DNA of 64,000 bases, taken from positions 1,455-65,454 of the forward strand of contig PLET01000071.1 in NCBI GenBank assembly GCA_003137095.1, in the 5' to 3' direction. How positions within the stretch are numbered: the stretch's first letter is position 1; every line of letters starts with the position of its first letter. Origin of the DNA: Gammaproteobacteria bacterium. GTDB taxonomy: Bacteria; Pseudomonadota; Gammaproteobacteria; Steroidobacterales; Steroidobacteraceae. The position numbers and the translations under genes are program-made. Shown here piece after piece: positions 1-8,362 of this stretch. The notes beneath the pieces are model-generated. The model was not told the DNA's origin, made no database searches, and saw only the letters and a list, made by a program, of their open reading frames with translations.

Positions 1-168
1 TTTCTGCATGTCGACGACTTCGCAGCGGCTTACGACCGGATGCGCCGCAACGGTGTTGAGTTCGTCACCGAGCCTCGCGACGAACCTTATGGCCGGGTCG
101 TCGTCTTCCACGATGTGTCCGGGAATCGCTGGGACCTTCTCGGTCCAGTTGCCGACGCGCAGTCCTAA
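1..168 (+). CDS. VOC/glyoxalase-family protein, C-terminal fragment truncated by the window edge
   Basis: Frame 1 reads FLHVDDFAAAYDRMRRNGVEFVTEPRDEPYGRVVVFHDVSGNRWDLLGPVADAQS*, a typical VOC-family C-terminus. It is missing from the ORF track because its start lies outside the window. Confidence 0.8.
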   Translation, partial: FLHVDDFAAAYDRMRRNGVEFVTEPRDEPYGRVVVFHDVSGNRWDLLGPVADAQS

Positions 169-367
169 CCCTCGAAGCGAGCAGGATCAACCAGACCCGT
201 GACTACTGCCGGATTGATCCACTGATGCCGGCAGGCGCTCTCTCTCGCTGGAGAACCGCCGCCGCTTGATTTGAGGCCGTTTTGGATAGCAAGGTCCCAT
301 GGCTGTTCTCAGTAGAGAGCGCGGAGTCCAGGCGGTCGCGCCCTGGGCTTCATATCCTTCGGCTGGT

Positions 368-2326
368 ATGACAACTCTCGTTTCGACCACCGCCGAACCG
401 CCGCACGAGGGGTTCGACCCTGCCCTCCTGCAGCAGCTACTGGACGGCAAGTACGCGGCCCTGCGTGACCAGATCCGCGCCGTGCAGTGCCGGCCTGAGT
501 TCGCGCCGGTTCTGGGACTCTCGCGGGACGCGTACCGGGTTCAGGTCATGGAGTGGGCACGCGCGGTGGCGGCTGCCGGGCTCTCGGTGCCTGGGTTTCC
601 GGCGGAATATGGTGGCCAGGGCGATCCGGGCGCGAACGTCGCGGCCTTTGAGACGCTCGGACACGGGGACCTCAGCCTGCTGATCAAGTTCGGAGTTCAG
701 TTCGGGCTCTGGGGTGGGGCGGTCCAGCACCTGGGAACCAAGCTGCATCACGACACCTACCTGCGTGCGATCGGCACACTTGAACTCCCCGGCAGCTTCG
801 CCATGACTGAGTCGGGTCATGGCTCGAACGTTCAGCAGCTGCGTACCACGGCTACCTACGATCCGCAGACGCAGGAGTTCGTGATCGACACCCCTGACGA
901 AGGGGCGCAGAAGGACTACATCGGCAACGCCGCGGTGCATGGGCAGATGGCGGCCGTGTTCGCACAGCTGATCGTGGCCGGCGAGGGCCATGGCGTGCAC
1001 GCGCTGGTGGTCCCGCTGAGGAATAAGAAGGGCAAGCTGCACCCCGGAGTGCAGATCGAAGACGATGGCCAGAAGCTCGGGCTCAACGGTGTCGACAACG
1101 GCAAGATTCGTTTTGACCATGTGCGCGTGCCGCGTGAAGCGCTGCTGAACCGCTACGGCGATGTCTCGCCTGAGGGCGTCTACTCAAGCCCGATCGAGAA
1201 CCCCAACAAGCGCTTCTTCACGATGCTCGGCACGCTTGTCCAGGGCCGCGTATGTGTAGGCGCGGCCGCGGTCAGCGCCGCCAAGAACGCATTGACGATC
1301 GCCGTGCGTTACGGCAACCGCCGCCACCAATTTGGGCCTCCGGATCAGCCGGAGGTGCCGATCCTGGACTACCGCAGTCACCAGCGACGGCTGCTGCCGC
1401 TGCTGGCGCGCACCTATGCCCTGCACTTCGCCCAACAGGAGCTGGCGGCGCGGTTCGATGCCGTGTTCACGGGCCGCGACACAGCCGAGCGCAGCCGGCG
1501 TGAGCTTGAGGCGCTTGCCGCGGGGATGAAGGCGCAGACCACCTGGCACGCGATGGAGACGATCCAAACCGCACGTGAGTGCTGCGGCGGCGCCGGCTAC
1601 ATCGCCGCCAACCGCCTCGGCGAATTGCGCAACGACATGGATGTCTTCACCACCTTCGAGGGCGACAACACGGTGCTCACGTTGCTCTGCGCACGGGCGC
1701 TGTTGACCGGCTACGCGCATGAGGTCGGCGACCTCAACCCGGCTGGACTGGTGACGTTCGTTGCGGCCCAGGCGGTGGAGACTGTCGTCGAGCGGCTCCA
1801 CGCCCGTCAGATAGTGCAGGTCATAGCGGACGCGGTACCGAGTCGCGATGAGAAACGCGATCTGCTGGAGCGCGCCTATCAACAGGAGCTCTTCGAGTGG
1901 CGGGAAGGCCACATCGTCGCCGCCGTAGCCACCCGCTTTCGCCGCAGGCTGTCGCGTGGCGACGACGCCTTCGAGGTATTCCAGGCGGTCGCGGATCACG
2001 CTGCGGCCGCCGCCCGTGCCTACGTCGACAACTTCGCACTGGAAGCGTTCAGCGGCGCCGTCGAAGCGTGTGAAGACCCCCAGGTTCGGGCGGTACTGGG
2101 ACGCCTCTGCGACCTCTACGCGCTCTCCAGCATCGAGGCTGACAAGGGCTTTTTCCAGGAGCACGGGCGTCTGGCTCCCTCGCGAACCAAACAGGTGACA
2201 CGTGAGGTCAACGAGCTCTGCGCCGAGCTCCGCAAGGACGCTGGTCTGCTCGTGGACGCGTTCGGGATCCCGGACGCCGTGCTGGCGGCGCCGATCGGCC
2301 TCCCCACGGTCACGCAAACCACCTGA
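368..2326 (+). CDS. Acyl-CoA dehydrogenase/oxidase-like flavoprotein (~650 aa)
   Basis: Motifs FAMTESGHGSNVQQLRTTATYD and ECCGGAGYIAANRLGELRNDMDVFTTFEGDNTVL. Start at 299 is also open; ATG at 368 preferred. Confidence 0.85.
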   Translation: MTTLVSTTAEPPHEGFDPALLQQLLDGKYAALRDQIRAVQCRPEFAPVLGLSRDAYRVQVMEWARAVAAAGLSVPGFPAEYGGQGDPGANVAAFETLGHGDLSLLIKFGVQFGLWGGAVQHLGTKLHHDTYLRAIGTLELPGSFAMTESGHGSNVQQLRTTATYDPQTQEFVIDTPDEGAQKDYIGNAAVHGQMAAVFAQLIVAGEGHGVHALVVPLRNKKGKLHPGVQIEDDGQKLGLNGVDNGKIRFDHVRVPREALLNRYGDVSPEGVYSSPIENPNKRFFTMLGTLVQGRVCVGAAAVSAAKNALTIAVRYGNRRHQFGPPDQPEVPILDYRSHQRRLLPLLARTYALHFAQQELAARFDAVFTGRDTAERSRRELEALAAGMKAQTTWHAMETIQTARECCGGAGYIAANRLGELRNDMDVFTTFEGDNTVLTLLCARALLTGYAHEVGDLNPAGLVTFVAAQAVETVVERLHARQIVQVIADAVPSRDEKRDLLERAYQQELFEWREGHIVAAVATRFRRRLSRGDDAFEVFQAVADHAAAAARAYVDNFALEAFSGAVEACEDPQVRAVLGRLCDLYALSSIEADKGFFQEHGRLAPSRTKQVTREVNELCAELRKDAGLLVDAFGIPDAVLAAPIGLPTVTQTT

Positions 2327-2352
2327 CGGTCGCGCCACGTAGATTCCCGTGC

Positions 2353-3183
2353 GTGATGCAGCCCGAAGTCGAACAGCCTGAGATCACCGGTCCACCGGCG
2401 AGCGGCCGGACTTTCAGCTTGGTGCTGCGCCCGCAGCTCGGGGACTGCGCTCCGTCAGGGCGGATGCGGCTCGACGCGCTGGCACGCTGGGCGCAGGACG
2501 TGGCCTACGCGGACATCGAGGATGCCGGGCTCGAGCAGGCCGCGATTTGGGTGGTGCGGCGCACACGCATCAAGGTGCTGAGCTTCCCGCGTTTCGGCGA
2601 GCGCTTTGAGGTCCGGACCTTCGCCAGCGGTCTTGGCCGGATGTGGGCGCAGCGCAGCACGATCCTCACGCGCCTGCCCGCCGAGACCGGCACGCCCGCT
2701 GGCGGGGGTGGCCAGCGGGCCACCCCCGAACCAGAGGCCCCGGTGGTCGAGATCGTCTCGCTCTGGATCCACCTCGATCCGGTCCGCCGTGTCCCCAGCC
2801 TGATCACCCAGGCGGAGATCGATGTTTACGTGCAGGCTGCCGGCGAGGGGCGCTTCCAGCACCGCCTCACGCACCCGCGGCCCGACGCCGACTCGGCCTC
2901 GGCAGCGCCTGAGTGCGACTGGGTGTTCCGCCGGACCGACACCGACCTGGCAGATCACGTCAACAACGCCGCCTACTGGGAGCCGCTCGAGGAGGAGCTG
3001 CTGAGCGCCGAAGCTGATCTGACCGCGGTTGACATCGAGCTCGAATTCCGCACCCCGGCGCAGCCGGGTCCGGTGCGGGTGCTGCGCGACGGCCGCCACC
3101 GCTGGCTCACAGAGCCCGACAGCGGTGAGGTCTACGCCTCGATGCTGCTGAGGAACGCGAGCACGACCTCGGGATCGAACTGA
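2353..3183 (+). CDS. Acyl-ACP thioesterase family protein (FatA/FatB-like double hot-dog)
   Basis: RLDALARWAQDVAYADIEDAG..IWVVRRTRIKVLSFPRFGERFEVRTFASGLGRMWAQRST; DTDLADHVNNAAYWEPLEEEL. Confidence 0.75.
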   Translation: MMQPEVEQPEITGPPASGRTFSLVLRPQLGDCAPSGRMRLDALARWAQDVAYADIEDAGLEQAAIWVVRRTRIKVLSFPRFGERFEVRTFASGLGRMWAQRSTILTRLPAETGTPAGGGGQRATPEPEAPVVEIVSLWIHLDPVRRVPSLITQAEIDVYVQAAGEGRFQHRLTHPRPDADSASAAPECDWVFRRTDTDLADHVNNAAYWEPLEEELLSAEADLTAVDIELEFRTPAQPGPVRVLRDGRHRWLTEPDSGEVYASMLLRNASTTSGSN

Positions 3184-4358
3184 GATCCTGAGCAGCGTGT
3201 CAGCTCGTCGCGCGCGACCGACTTCGGCAAAGCTTTGCGGTAGGGACGGTCCGAAGTCATCGCGTGCCAGGCGTCGCAGATCGCGACGATCCGCGACTCG
3301 ATCGGTATCGCCGTACCGGCCAGGCGGTCGGGGTAGCCGTCGCCGTCCCAGCGCTCGTGCACGCCGCGCACCATCGGGGCGATCTCAGCCAGCATCGGGA
3401 TCCGCTCAAGCAGGGTCGCGCCGATGTCCGAGTGCGCCTGGATTTCGACGTACTCCTCGGGCGTCAGGCTGCTCGGCTTGGTGAGCAGTTCGCTGCGAAT
3501 GCCGATCTTGCCGATGTCGTGCAGCAGTGCCGCGTAGCGCAGACCGCGCCGCTGCCCGCCGTGGATCCCCAGGTAGGTTGCGGTTTTCAGCGCCAGCGTT
3601 GAGACCTCTTCCGCGTGGTCGGCGGTGTAGGTGTCCTTGCTCTCAAGCGCGTCGCAGAGCACGCCTAGCGTGCGGCTGAAGGACTGCTCCATCTCTTCGA
3701 GCAGCACGCAGCGGTACAGCGCGGCGCCGGTCTGGGCCACGATAGCCTCGGCCAGCATCACGTCGTACTCGTCAAAGCTGTGGGTTTCTTCCTGCTCGAG
3801 GTTGAGCACTCCCCAGACGCGTCCGTCGACGTGGATCGGCACGGAGAGCTCGGATCCGGGGTCGCGACGGGCTCCGGCCTCACGTGCGTGGCTGCCGACG
3901 TAGTCAGGGTCGAGCGCGGTGTCGTCGACCAGCGCGAGGATGCCGGTCCGGGCGACACGGCCGTTGACGCCGGAGTCGACCGGTTGCTCCCATGCCAGGA
4001 AGTTCGCGGCGCGTTCGGCCAGACGGCCAGCGCCATCAAGGATCCGCAGGATGCCGTCATCGTCGAGGCGATGGATCACCGCGAGGTAGTAGCCGAAGGC
4101 CGAGTGCAGCTCTCGTACCACGGTCTGGGCGATCTCACGCGGGTCGCGGAGCTCGGTCAGTCTGACGGCCAGGCGGCTGGCTACCTCAAGCCGGCGTGCC
4201 GCCGCGGTTGCGCGCGCGAGCCGCGCCTCGCGATGCGCGAGTGTCTCTGCCTGCAGAAAGATTTCATCGTTTGCGCGGGTATTCCCGCGCGTCAACGGAT
4301 CGAAGTCCCCTTCGTCCGGACTGTCTTTGCCGCGGACGGCTTGGGGGCTGATGCTCAT
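3132..4358 (-). CDS. GAF-HD-GYP protein, putative c-di-GMP phosphodiesterase
   Basis: YTADHAEEV, LLHDIGKIGI, VHERWDGDGYP, ICDAWHAMTSDRPYRKALP; GAF-like N-terminal half. Confidence 0.85.
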   Translation of the reverse strand: MSISPQAVRGKDSPDEGDFDPLTRGNTRANDEIFLQAETLAHREARLARATAAARRLEVASRLAVRLTELRDPREIAQTVVRELHSAFGYYLAVIHRLDDDGILRILDGAGRLAERAANFLAWEQPVDSGVNGRVARTGILALVDDTALDPDYVGSHAREAGARRDPGSELSVPIHVDGRVWGVLNLEQEETHSFDEYDVMLAEAIVAQTGAALYRCVLLEEMEQSFSRTLGVLCDALESKDTYTADHAEEVSTLALKTATYLGIHGGQRRGLRYAALLHDIGKIGIRSELLTKPSSLTPEEYVEIQAHSDIGATLLERIPMLAEIAPMVRGVHERWDGDGYPDRLAGTAIPIESRIVAICDAWHAMTSDRPYRKALPKSVARDELTRCSGSQFDPEVVLAFLSSIEA

Positions 4359-4569
4359 GGTTGTACATATATCGGCCCATTGGCCGGTTTTCCTTTAGCA
4401 ATGTGGACTGAATTCACATATGCACAACATGCGACAAGGTCCGTGGTGTCGGCCAGCTACGCTTGAGGTACAAGCTGAGTCCACGAACTCTGTCCAGGTG
4501 GCTAAAGCCAACCCCGGATGGTGTCGAGAAGATGACAACCACAGTACGTCACGTACATGAGGAGGCGGG

Positions 4570-4863
4570 ATGACTCCAGAACGTACCCAAGCCTACAGTC
4601 GTGTTCTGAATACCCTTGACGAGCTCGGGCCGAGCAAGCTGCAGCCCGCGGAGCAGGAGCGCATCCGCTATGCAGCTGACAGTCTCATCTTCTGCGTTGA
4701 CATCCTCGAGGAGGACTCGACGCGGGACTCGCTCGAAGATACGGAGCTGCTCTGCGAGGTTCTCGTGGAGAGCGGTCGCTGGGAGCGGGTTACCGCGGAT
4801 CGGCTGATTGCCGACCTGCGCGCCTGCGGTCCGGCACTTCCGGCGGAACTTCAGGTCGCTTAG
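4570..4863 (+). CDS. Small acidic conserved-type hypothetical protein (97 aa)
   Basis: Full ORF preceded by a strong Shine-Dalgarno (gaggaggcgggATG) and followed by a hairpin. Confidence 0.65.
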   Translation: MTPERTQAYSRVLNTLDELGPSKLQPAEQERIRYAADSLIFCVDILEEDSTRDSLEDTELLCEVLVESGRWERVTADRLIADLRACGPALPAELQVA

Positions 4864-4867
4864 CGAA

Positions 4868-4900
4868 CCGGGGGTTGGCCGCATCGCGGTCAACCCCCGG
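4868..4900. terminator. Hairpin between convergent genes, probable transcription terminator without a clear U-tract
   Basis: Perfect 10-bp arms CCGGGGGTTG/CAACCCCCGG between stops at 4863 (+) and 4929 (-). Confidence 0.6.
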
Positions 4901-4928
4901 CGAGCCCTCCTAACGCCCTGACCGGCTG

Positions 4929-5861
4929 CTAACCAAGCAGTTGCTCCAAGGCTGCCATGTCGTCAGCGCTCGGGGTCCAGGCTGCCGCAGCCGCGTTCGC
5001 GGCGATCTGCTCAGGCTTGGTCGCACCGGCGATCACGCTCGCCACCGCCGGATGCGTCAGCAGTGCGCCGATCGCGACCTCGCTGAGCGGCACGTCGCGC
5101 TCGGCCGCGTAGGCGCTCAGCGCTTCGACCACGCCCCACTGCTCGGGAGTGGCGATCTGATCGCGATTTGCCAGCCGCGTTCCCTCCGGGGCTGCTTGGC
5201 CGCGCTTGTATTTGCCGGTCAGCAGTCCGGAGGCCAGCGGGAAGTAGGGGATGAAGGCGATGTTGAGCTTCTCGCAGACCGGCAGCACGTCTGCTTCGGC
5301 CCCGCGGGACAACAGGCTGTACTCATTCTGGATCGCCGTGAAGGGGGTGAAGCCGCGCTGCTTTGCGATCGCGTCGGCCTCCTCGATCTGTTGCGCGGAG
5401 AAGTTGGAAGCGCCTATCGCCTTGACGGTGCCGGCCTTGACCAACCCGTCGAGCGCCTCCAGCGTGTCGGCGATCGGTGTGATCCCGTCGGGGCGGTGGT
5501 ACCAGTAGACGTCGATGCTGTCGGTCTGCAGACGGCGCAGCGACTCGTGCACCGCGTGGCGGATGTAATCGCCGGCGCCACGCGGGCCCTTCCAGCCGTC
5601 GCCCAGGTCCATGCCGAATTTGGTGGCCAGAACCACCTCGTCACGGCGGCCCTTGAGCGCTTCGCCCATGAACTCTTCGCTGTGCGTGTTGCCGTAACGG
5701 TCGGCGGTGTCGAGGAAGGTGATGCCCGCGTCGATCGCGGCGTCGAGCACCGCTTTCGTTTGGGACTGGTCGAGGTTTCCGCCGAACTGGTTGCAGCCGA
5801 GGCCGATTACAGATACTGGAATGCCGCTATGTCCCAGCGGCCGAGTGCTCACGTTGGTCAT
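4929..5861 (-). CDS. Aldo/keto reductase
   Basis: GHSGIPVSVIGLGCNQFGG, FLDTADRYGN.SEEFMGEAL, IDVYWYHRPD, AIGASNFSAQQIEEA. Confidence 0.9.
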   Translation of the reverse strand: MTNVSTRPLGHSGIPVSVIGLGCNQFGGNLDQSQTKAVLDAAIDAGITFLDTADRYGNTHSEEFMGEALKGRRDEVVLATKFGMDLGDGWKGPRGAGDYIRHAVHESLRRLQTDSIDVYWYHRPDGITPIADTLEALDGLVKAGTVKAIGASNFSAQQIEEADAIAKQRGFTPFTAIQNEYSLLSRGAEADVLPVCEKLNIAFIPYFPLASGLLTGKYKRGQAAPEGTRLANRDQIATPEQWGVVEALSAYAAERDVPLSEVAIGALLTHPAVASVIAGATKPEQIAANAAAAAWTPSADDMAALEQLLG

Positions 5862-6094
5862 GGTCCGATGATCGCAAACTTGTCTCGCGGTCCCATCCGC
5901 TCACGGCGACGGCGCGTCGCCAACAGCCTCGCCGGACCCCAGGCTTACAGCAAACAAACGGACGCGTTCCTAAAGTTCAAAAAGCTAGGTCGTAGTTAGG
6001 CTTTCGAACTATTTACCCAAGCTATACTTAACCATTGCTGTAAGGCGACATGCGCCGGGCCGCGAGGAGCGGAATCAGCTAACCCCGTGAACTC

Positions 6095-6661
6095 TTGCTA
6101 CGTGAACGTCAACAGCGCTATCTGAACGCGTCCGCCGCCTTCATCCGCCGCCACCCATGGTGGCTGCGCGTGACGAAGACACCGTTCTCGGCCAAGGTCA
6201 CGAAGTACGCGGTCGGTTCCGTGATCGCGTTTGTCATCAGCACCGTCTTCTTCTACGCCTTCTACCTGGGAGGCGCACACACAGGGGTCTGCTCAGTCGC
6301 CGGGTTCGTCGGCGGAGCCGTTCCGAACTGGATCCTGAACCGTCGCTGGGCCTGGCAGCAGACCGGCCGTCCGCCCGCCAAGCAGCTGATCGCCTACGTG
6401 CTGGTCTCTGGGGTCGTGCTGCTCACGACCACGCAGGCGACTAAGTGGACCAACCACCACGTTGCCAATCACGTCGTCCAGCACTACGGCCTGCGGGGAC
6501 TCGTTGTGACCGCCGCCTACGTGGCGGTGACCGTAGTGCTGTTCTTCGCGAAGTTCGCGGTTTACGAGTTCTGGGTCTTCTCGGAGCGCAGTCGCGTCCG
6601 CGCTGCCTTGCGCTCCCTGATGAATGTCAGAAGGATTGCGCGGGCGAACCGCATTCCGTAG
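6095..6661 (+). CDS. GtrA-like membrane protein
   Basis: Four hydrophobic segments; KYAVGSVIAFVISTVFFYAFYLGG..GGAVPNWILNRRWAW and C-terminal AKFAVYEFWVF. Confidence 0.8.
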   Translation: MLRERQQRYLNASAAFIRRHPWWLRVTKTPFSAKVTKYAVGSVIAFVISTVFFYAFYLGGAHTGVCSVAGFVGGAVPNWILNRRWAWQQTGRPPAKQLIAYVLVSGVVLLTTTQATKWTNHHVANHVVQHYGLRGLVVTAAYVAVTVVLFFAKFAVYEFWVFSERSRVRAALRSLMNVRRIARANRIP

Positions 6662-7413
6662 AGCAGGTTCGGACCCTTCTTGGTGAGGGTCGCGCCCTGT
6701 GGCCGGTCGCGCATCGTGGTTGCGACCTCAGAGATCTTGAAGCCGTTCATAGCTGTCGAGATCAGCAGCTCCGAAGTCTGATACTGGATCTGCTCGAGCT
6801 TCACTGTCTGCGTCACGATCGTGCGGAAGGCACGCATGCCTGAAGCCGGGTCGGTGATCCGCTGACGGATCAACGTGCTCATGACGAAGCCGAAGAAGAT
6901 CACTCCGGCGTGGCGCATCGGGTCGGTCGTCAGCTCCGTGCCGAGGCGGCGTGAGCCGTTGACGAAGTCGGCATTACCGGCGAGAATCGGCTCGAGCACA
7001 CGGTCAAACTCGGTCTCGTCGTACTGACCATCGGCGTCGGTGGTGGCGATGTACTCAGCGCCGCGCTTGAACGCGAGCCAGTAGCCGAGCATGAAGATCA
7101 GGCCCTGGCCGCGGTTGTGGGGGACGTCGCAGACCAGCGCGCCTGCGGCACGGGCTTCCTCGGCGGTGCGGTCATCGGAGCCGTCGACTACGACGATCAC
7201 TTCGACGGCCTTGCCGCCGATCTCGCGGGGGATCCCGCGGACAACGGCGCCGACGGTCGGTTCCTCGTTGTAGGCCGGGATAACAACGGCGATTGGCGCG
7301 CCCTCACCGGGAGGGCTGGTGGCGAAGAACTCGCGGACGGGCGCCTGTTCAACCAGCGGACGGGCGAGGATCTCCTCCTCAAGCGTGGTCGCGCCGGGCG
7401 TGGTGGCCGTCAC
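6562..7413 (-). CDS. Family 2 glycosyltransferase (polyprenyl-phosphate sugar transferase-like)
   Basis: IAVVIPAYNEEPTVGAVV, VDGSDDRTAEEA, TTDADGQYD, FVNGSRR. Confidence 0.88.
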   Translation of the reverse strand: MTATTPGATTLEEEILARPLVEQAPVREFFATSPPGEGAPIAVVIPAYNEEPTVGAVVRGIPREIGGKAVEVIVVVDGSDDRTAEEARAAGALVCDVPHNRGQGLIFMLGYWLAFKRGAEYIATTDADGQYDETEFDRVLEPILAGNADFVNGSRRLGTELTTDPMRHAGVIFFGFVMSTLIRQRITDPASGMRAFRTIVTQTVKLEQIQYQTSELLISTAMNGFKISEVATTMRDRPQGATLTKKGPNLLYGMRFARAILLTFIRERKAARTRLRSEKTQNS

Positions 7414-7732
7414 AGCTCACGCTCCGCTACTGCTCTCGTCTGTTTGTGACGCATTTAGGTCTCCTTTGCTGATTGGCCGAAGCGGCACGGCGCTGACCGC
7501 TTGCTTGCAGCCCACTCAAACCGGCGCTCCCGACAAGCATCAACGTTGCGCTTCCGACTGGCAATTGCCTCAGCCCGGGCGTGCAGCCGCGTGCCTGCTG
7601 CATACCAGCGCGAAGTGCCATGTTATCGGGCCTTTAGAGAAATCGGGTGTCCCCATCCCTGTTCTTATGGCCGGTGCGAGGGCGCACTCGTCGCTCGCGC
7701 GAGTAACCGCGTCCCAGCCGGGCATGCGCGGG

Positions 7733-8257
7733 TTAGCTCAGGCAGGTCGTGATGCCGAGTTTTGTGAACTCGGCTTGGGCCTGGGTGGCTCGGGTGACGG
7801 CCAGTTGCGGCCAGATGGCCAGCTCGTTCATGTCGCGCGCCTTCTCGGCGGCTGCTGCACTCGTGTAGTGCGTCCTGAGTTTCGCCGACACGGTCACGAG
7901 ATCCTGTTCGGTGACCACGATGCTGAGGTAACGCCGGCTCACGTCGTGCATCAACTCCGCCAGGTGCGTCACTGTGGGTGCCAGCGGCGAGGCGGCGGAG
8001 ATGGTCGGCGTCAGCTTCAACAGCCGGGCTTGCAGATTCAGCACGGCGGCGCTGTCGGCGTTGGCAGCCGTGGTCACCGACGCTGCGCCAGCCGGCATGT
8101 TGATCGCTGCCAGCGGCGCGGTCGCGGCACAGACCTTCCGCATCGCCGCGACGAACGCGGTGTCGCCTGTCGGGTCCGGCTTCGGTAATGAGAGGCTGCC
8201 GCAGCCGGCCAATAGGGCGGTGACTATCAGTGCTACGACCGCGGTGGCAAAACGCAT
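7733..8257 (-). CDS. Putative lipoprotein
   Basis: MRFATAVVALIVTALLAGCGSLSL: signal peptide with lipobox LLAGC. The ORF extends to 8332 but the start at 8257 fits a signal peptide. Confidence 0.7.
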   Translation of the reverse strand: MRFATAVVALIVTALLAGCGSLSLPKPDPTGDTAFVAAMRKVCAATAPLAAINMPAGAASVTTAANADSAAVLNLQARLLKLTPTISAASPLAPTVTHLAELMHDVSRRYLSIVVTEQDLVTVSAKLRTHYTSAAAAEKARDMNELAIWPQLAVTRATQAQAEFTKLGITTCLS

Positions 8258-8362
8258 TTCGCGGAGTATGCCCAGACTCGCGCCGGGACGGCTTGGCCGA
8301 GCCACGCGGGCCGTCCCGGAGAGCGATTTCACTCAGCTTGGGTTTCTGCCGATTAAGAGAGG

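Noticed and set aside
437-2338. Long antisense ORFs opposite the acyl-CoA oxidase-like gene (227 and 384 aa)
   Set aside because: Shadow ORFs expected in GC-rich DNA: low complexity, no recognisable motifs, and opposite a clear conserved gene. The same applies to most long opposite-strand ORFs, e.g. 21672-23801, 36710-38569, 43761-45884 and 57938-59146.
4480-4560. Possible c-di-GMP (GEMM) riboswitch, because of the CTAAAGCCAACCCCGG string and the neighbouring HD-GYP gene
   Set aside because: The conserved GEMM core and tetraloop-receptor arrangement could not be matched; reported only as an unassigned paired-hairpin leader.
7728-7752. GGGTTAGCTCAGGCAGGT resembles a tRNA D-arm
   Set aside because: It encodes the lipoprotein C-terminus on the minus strand (LGITTCLS*), and I could not assemble anticodon and T arms around it.
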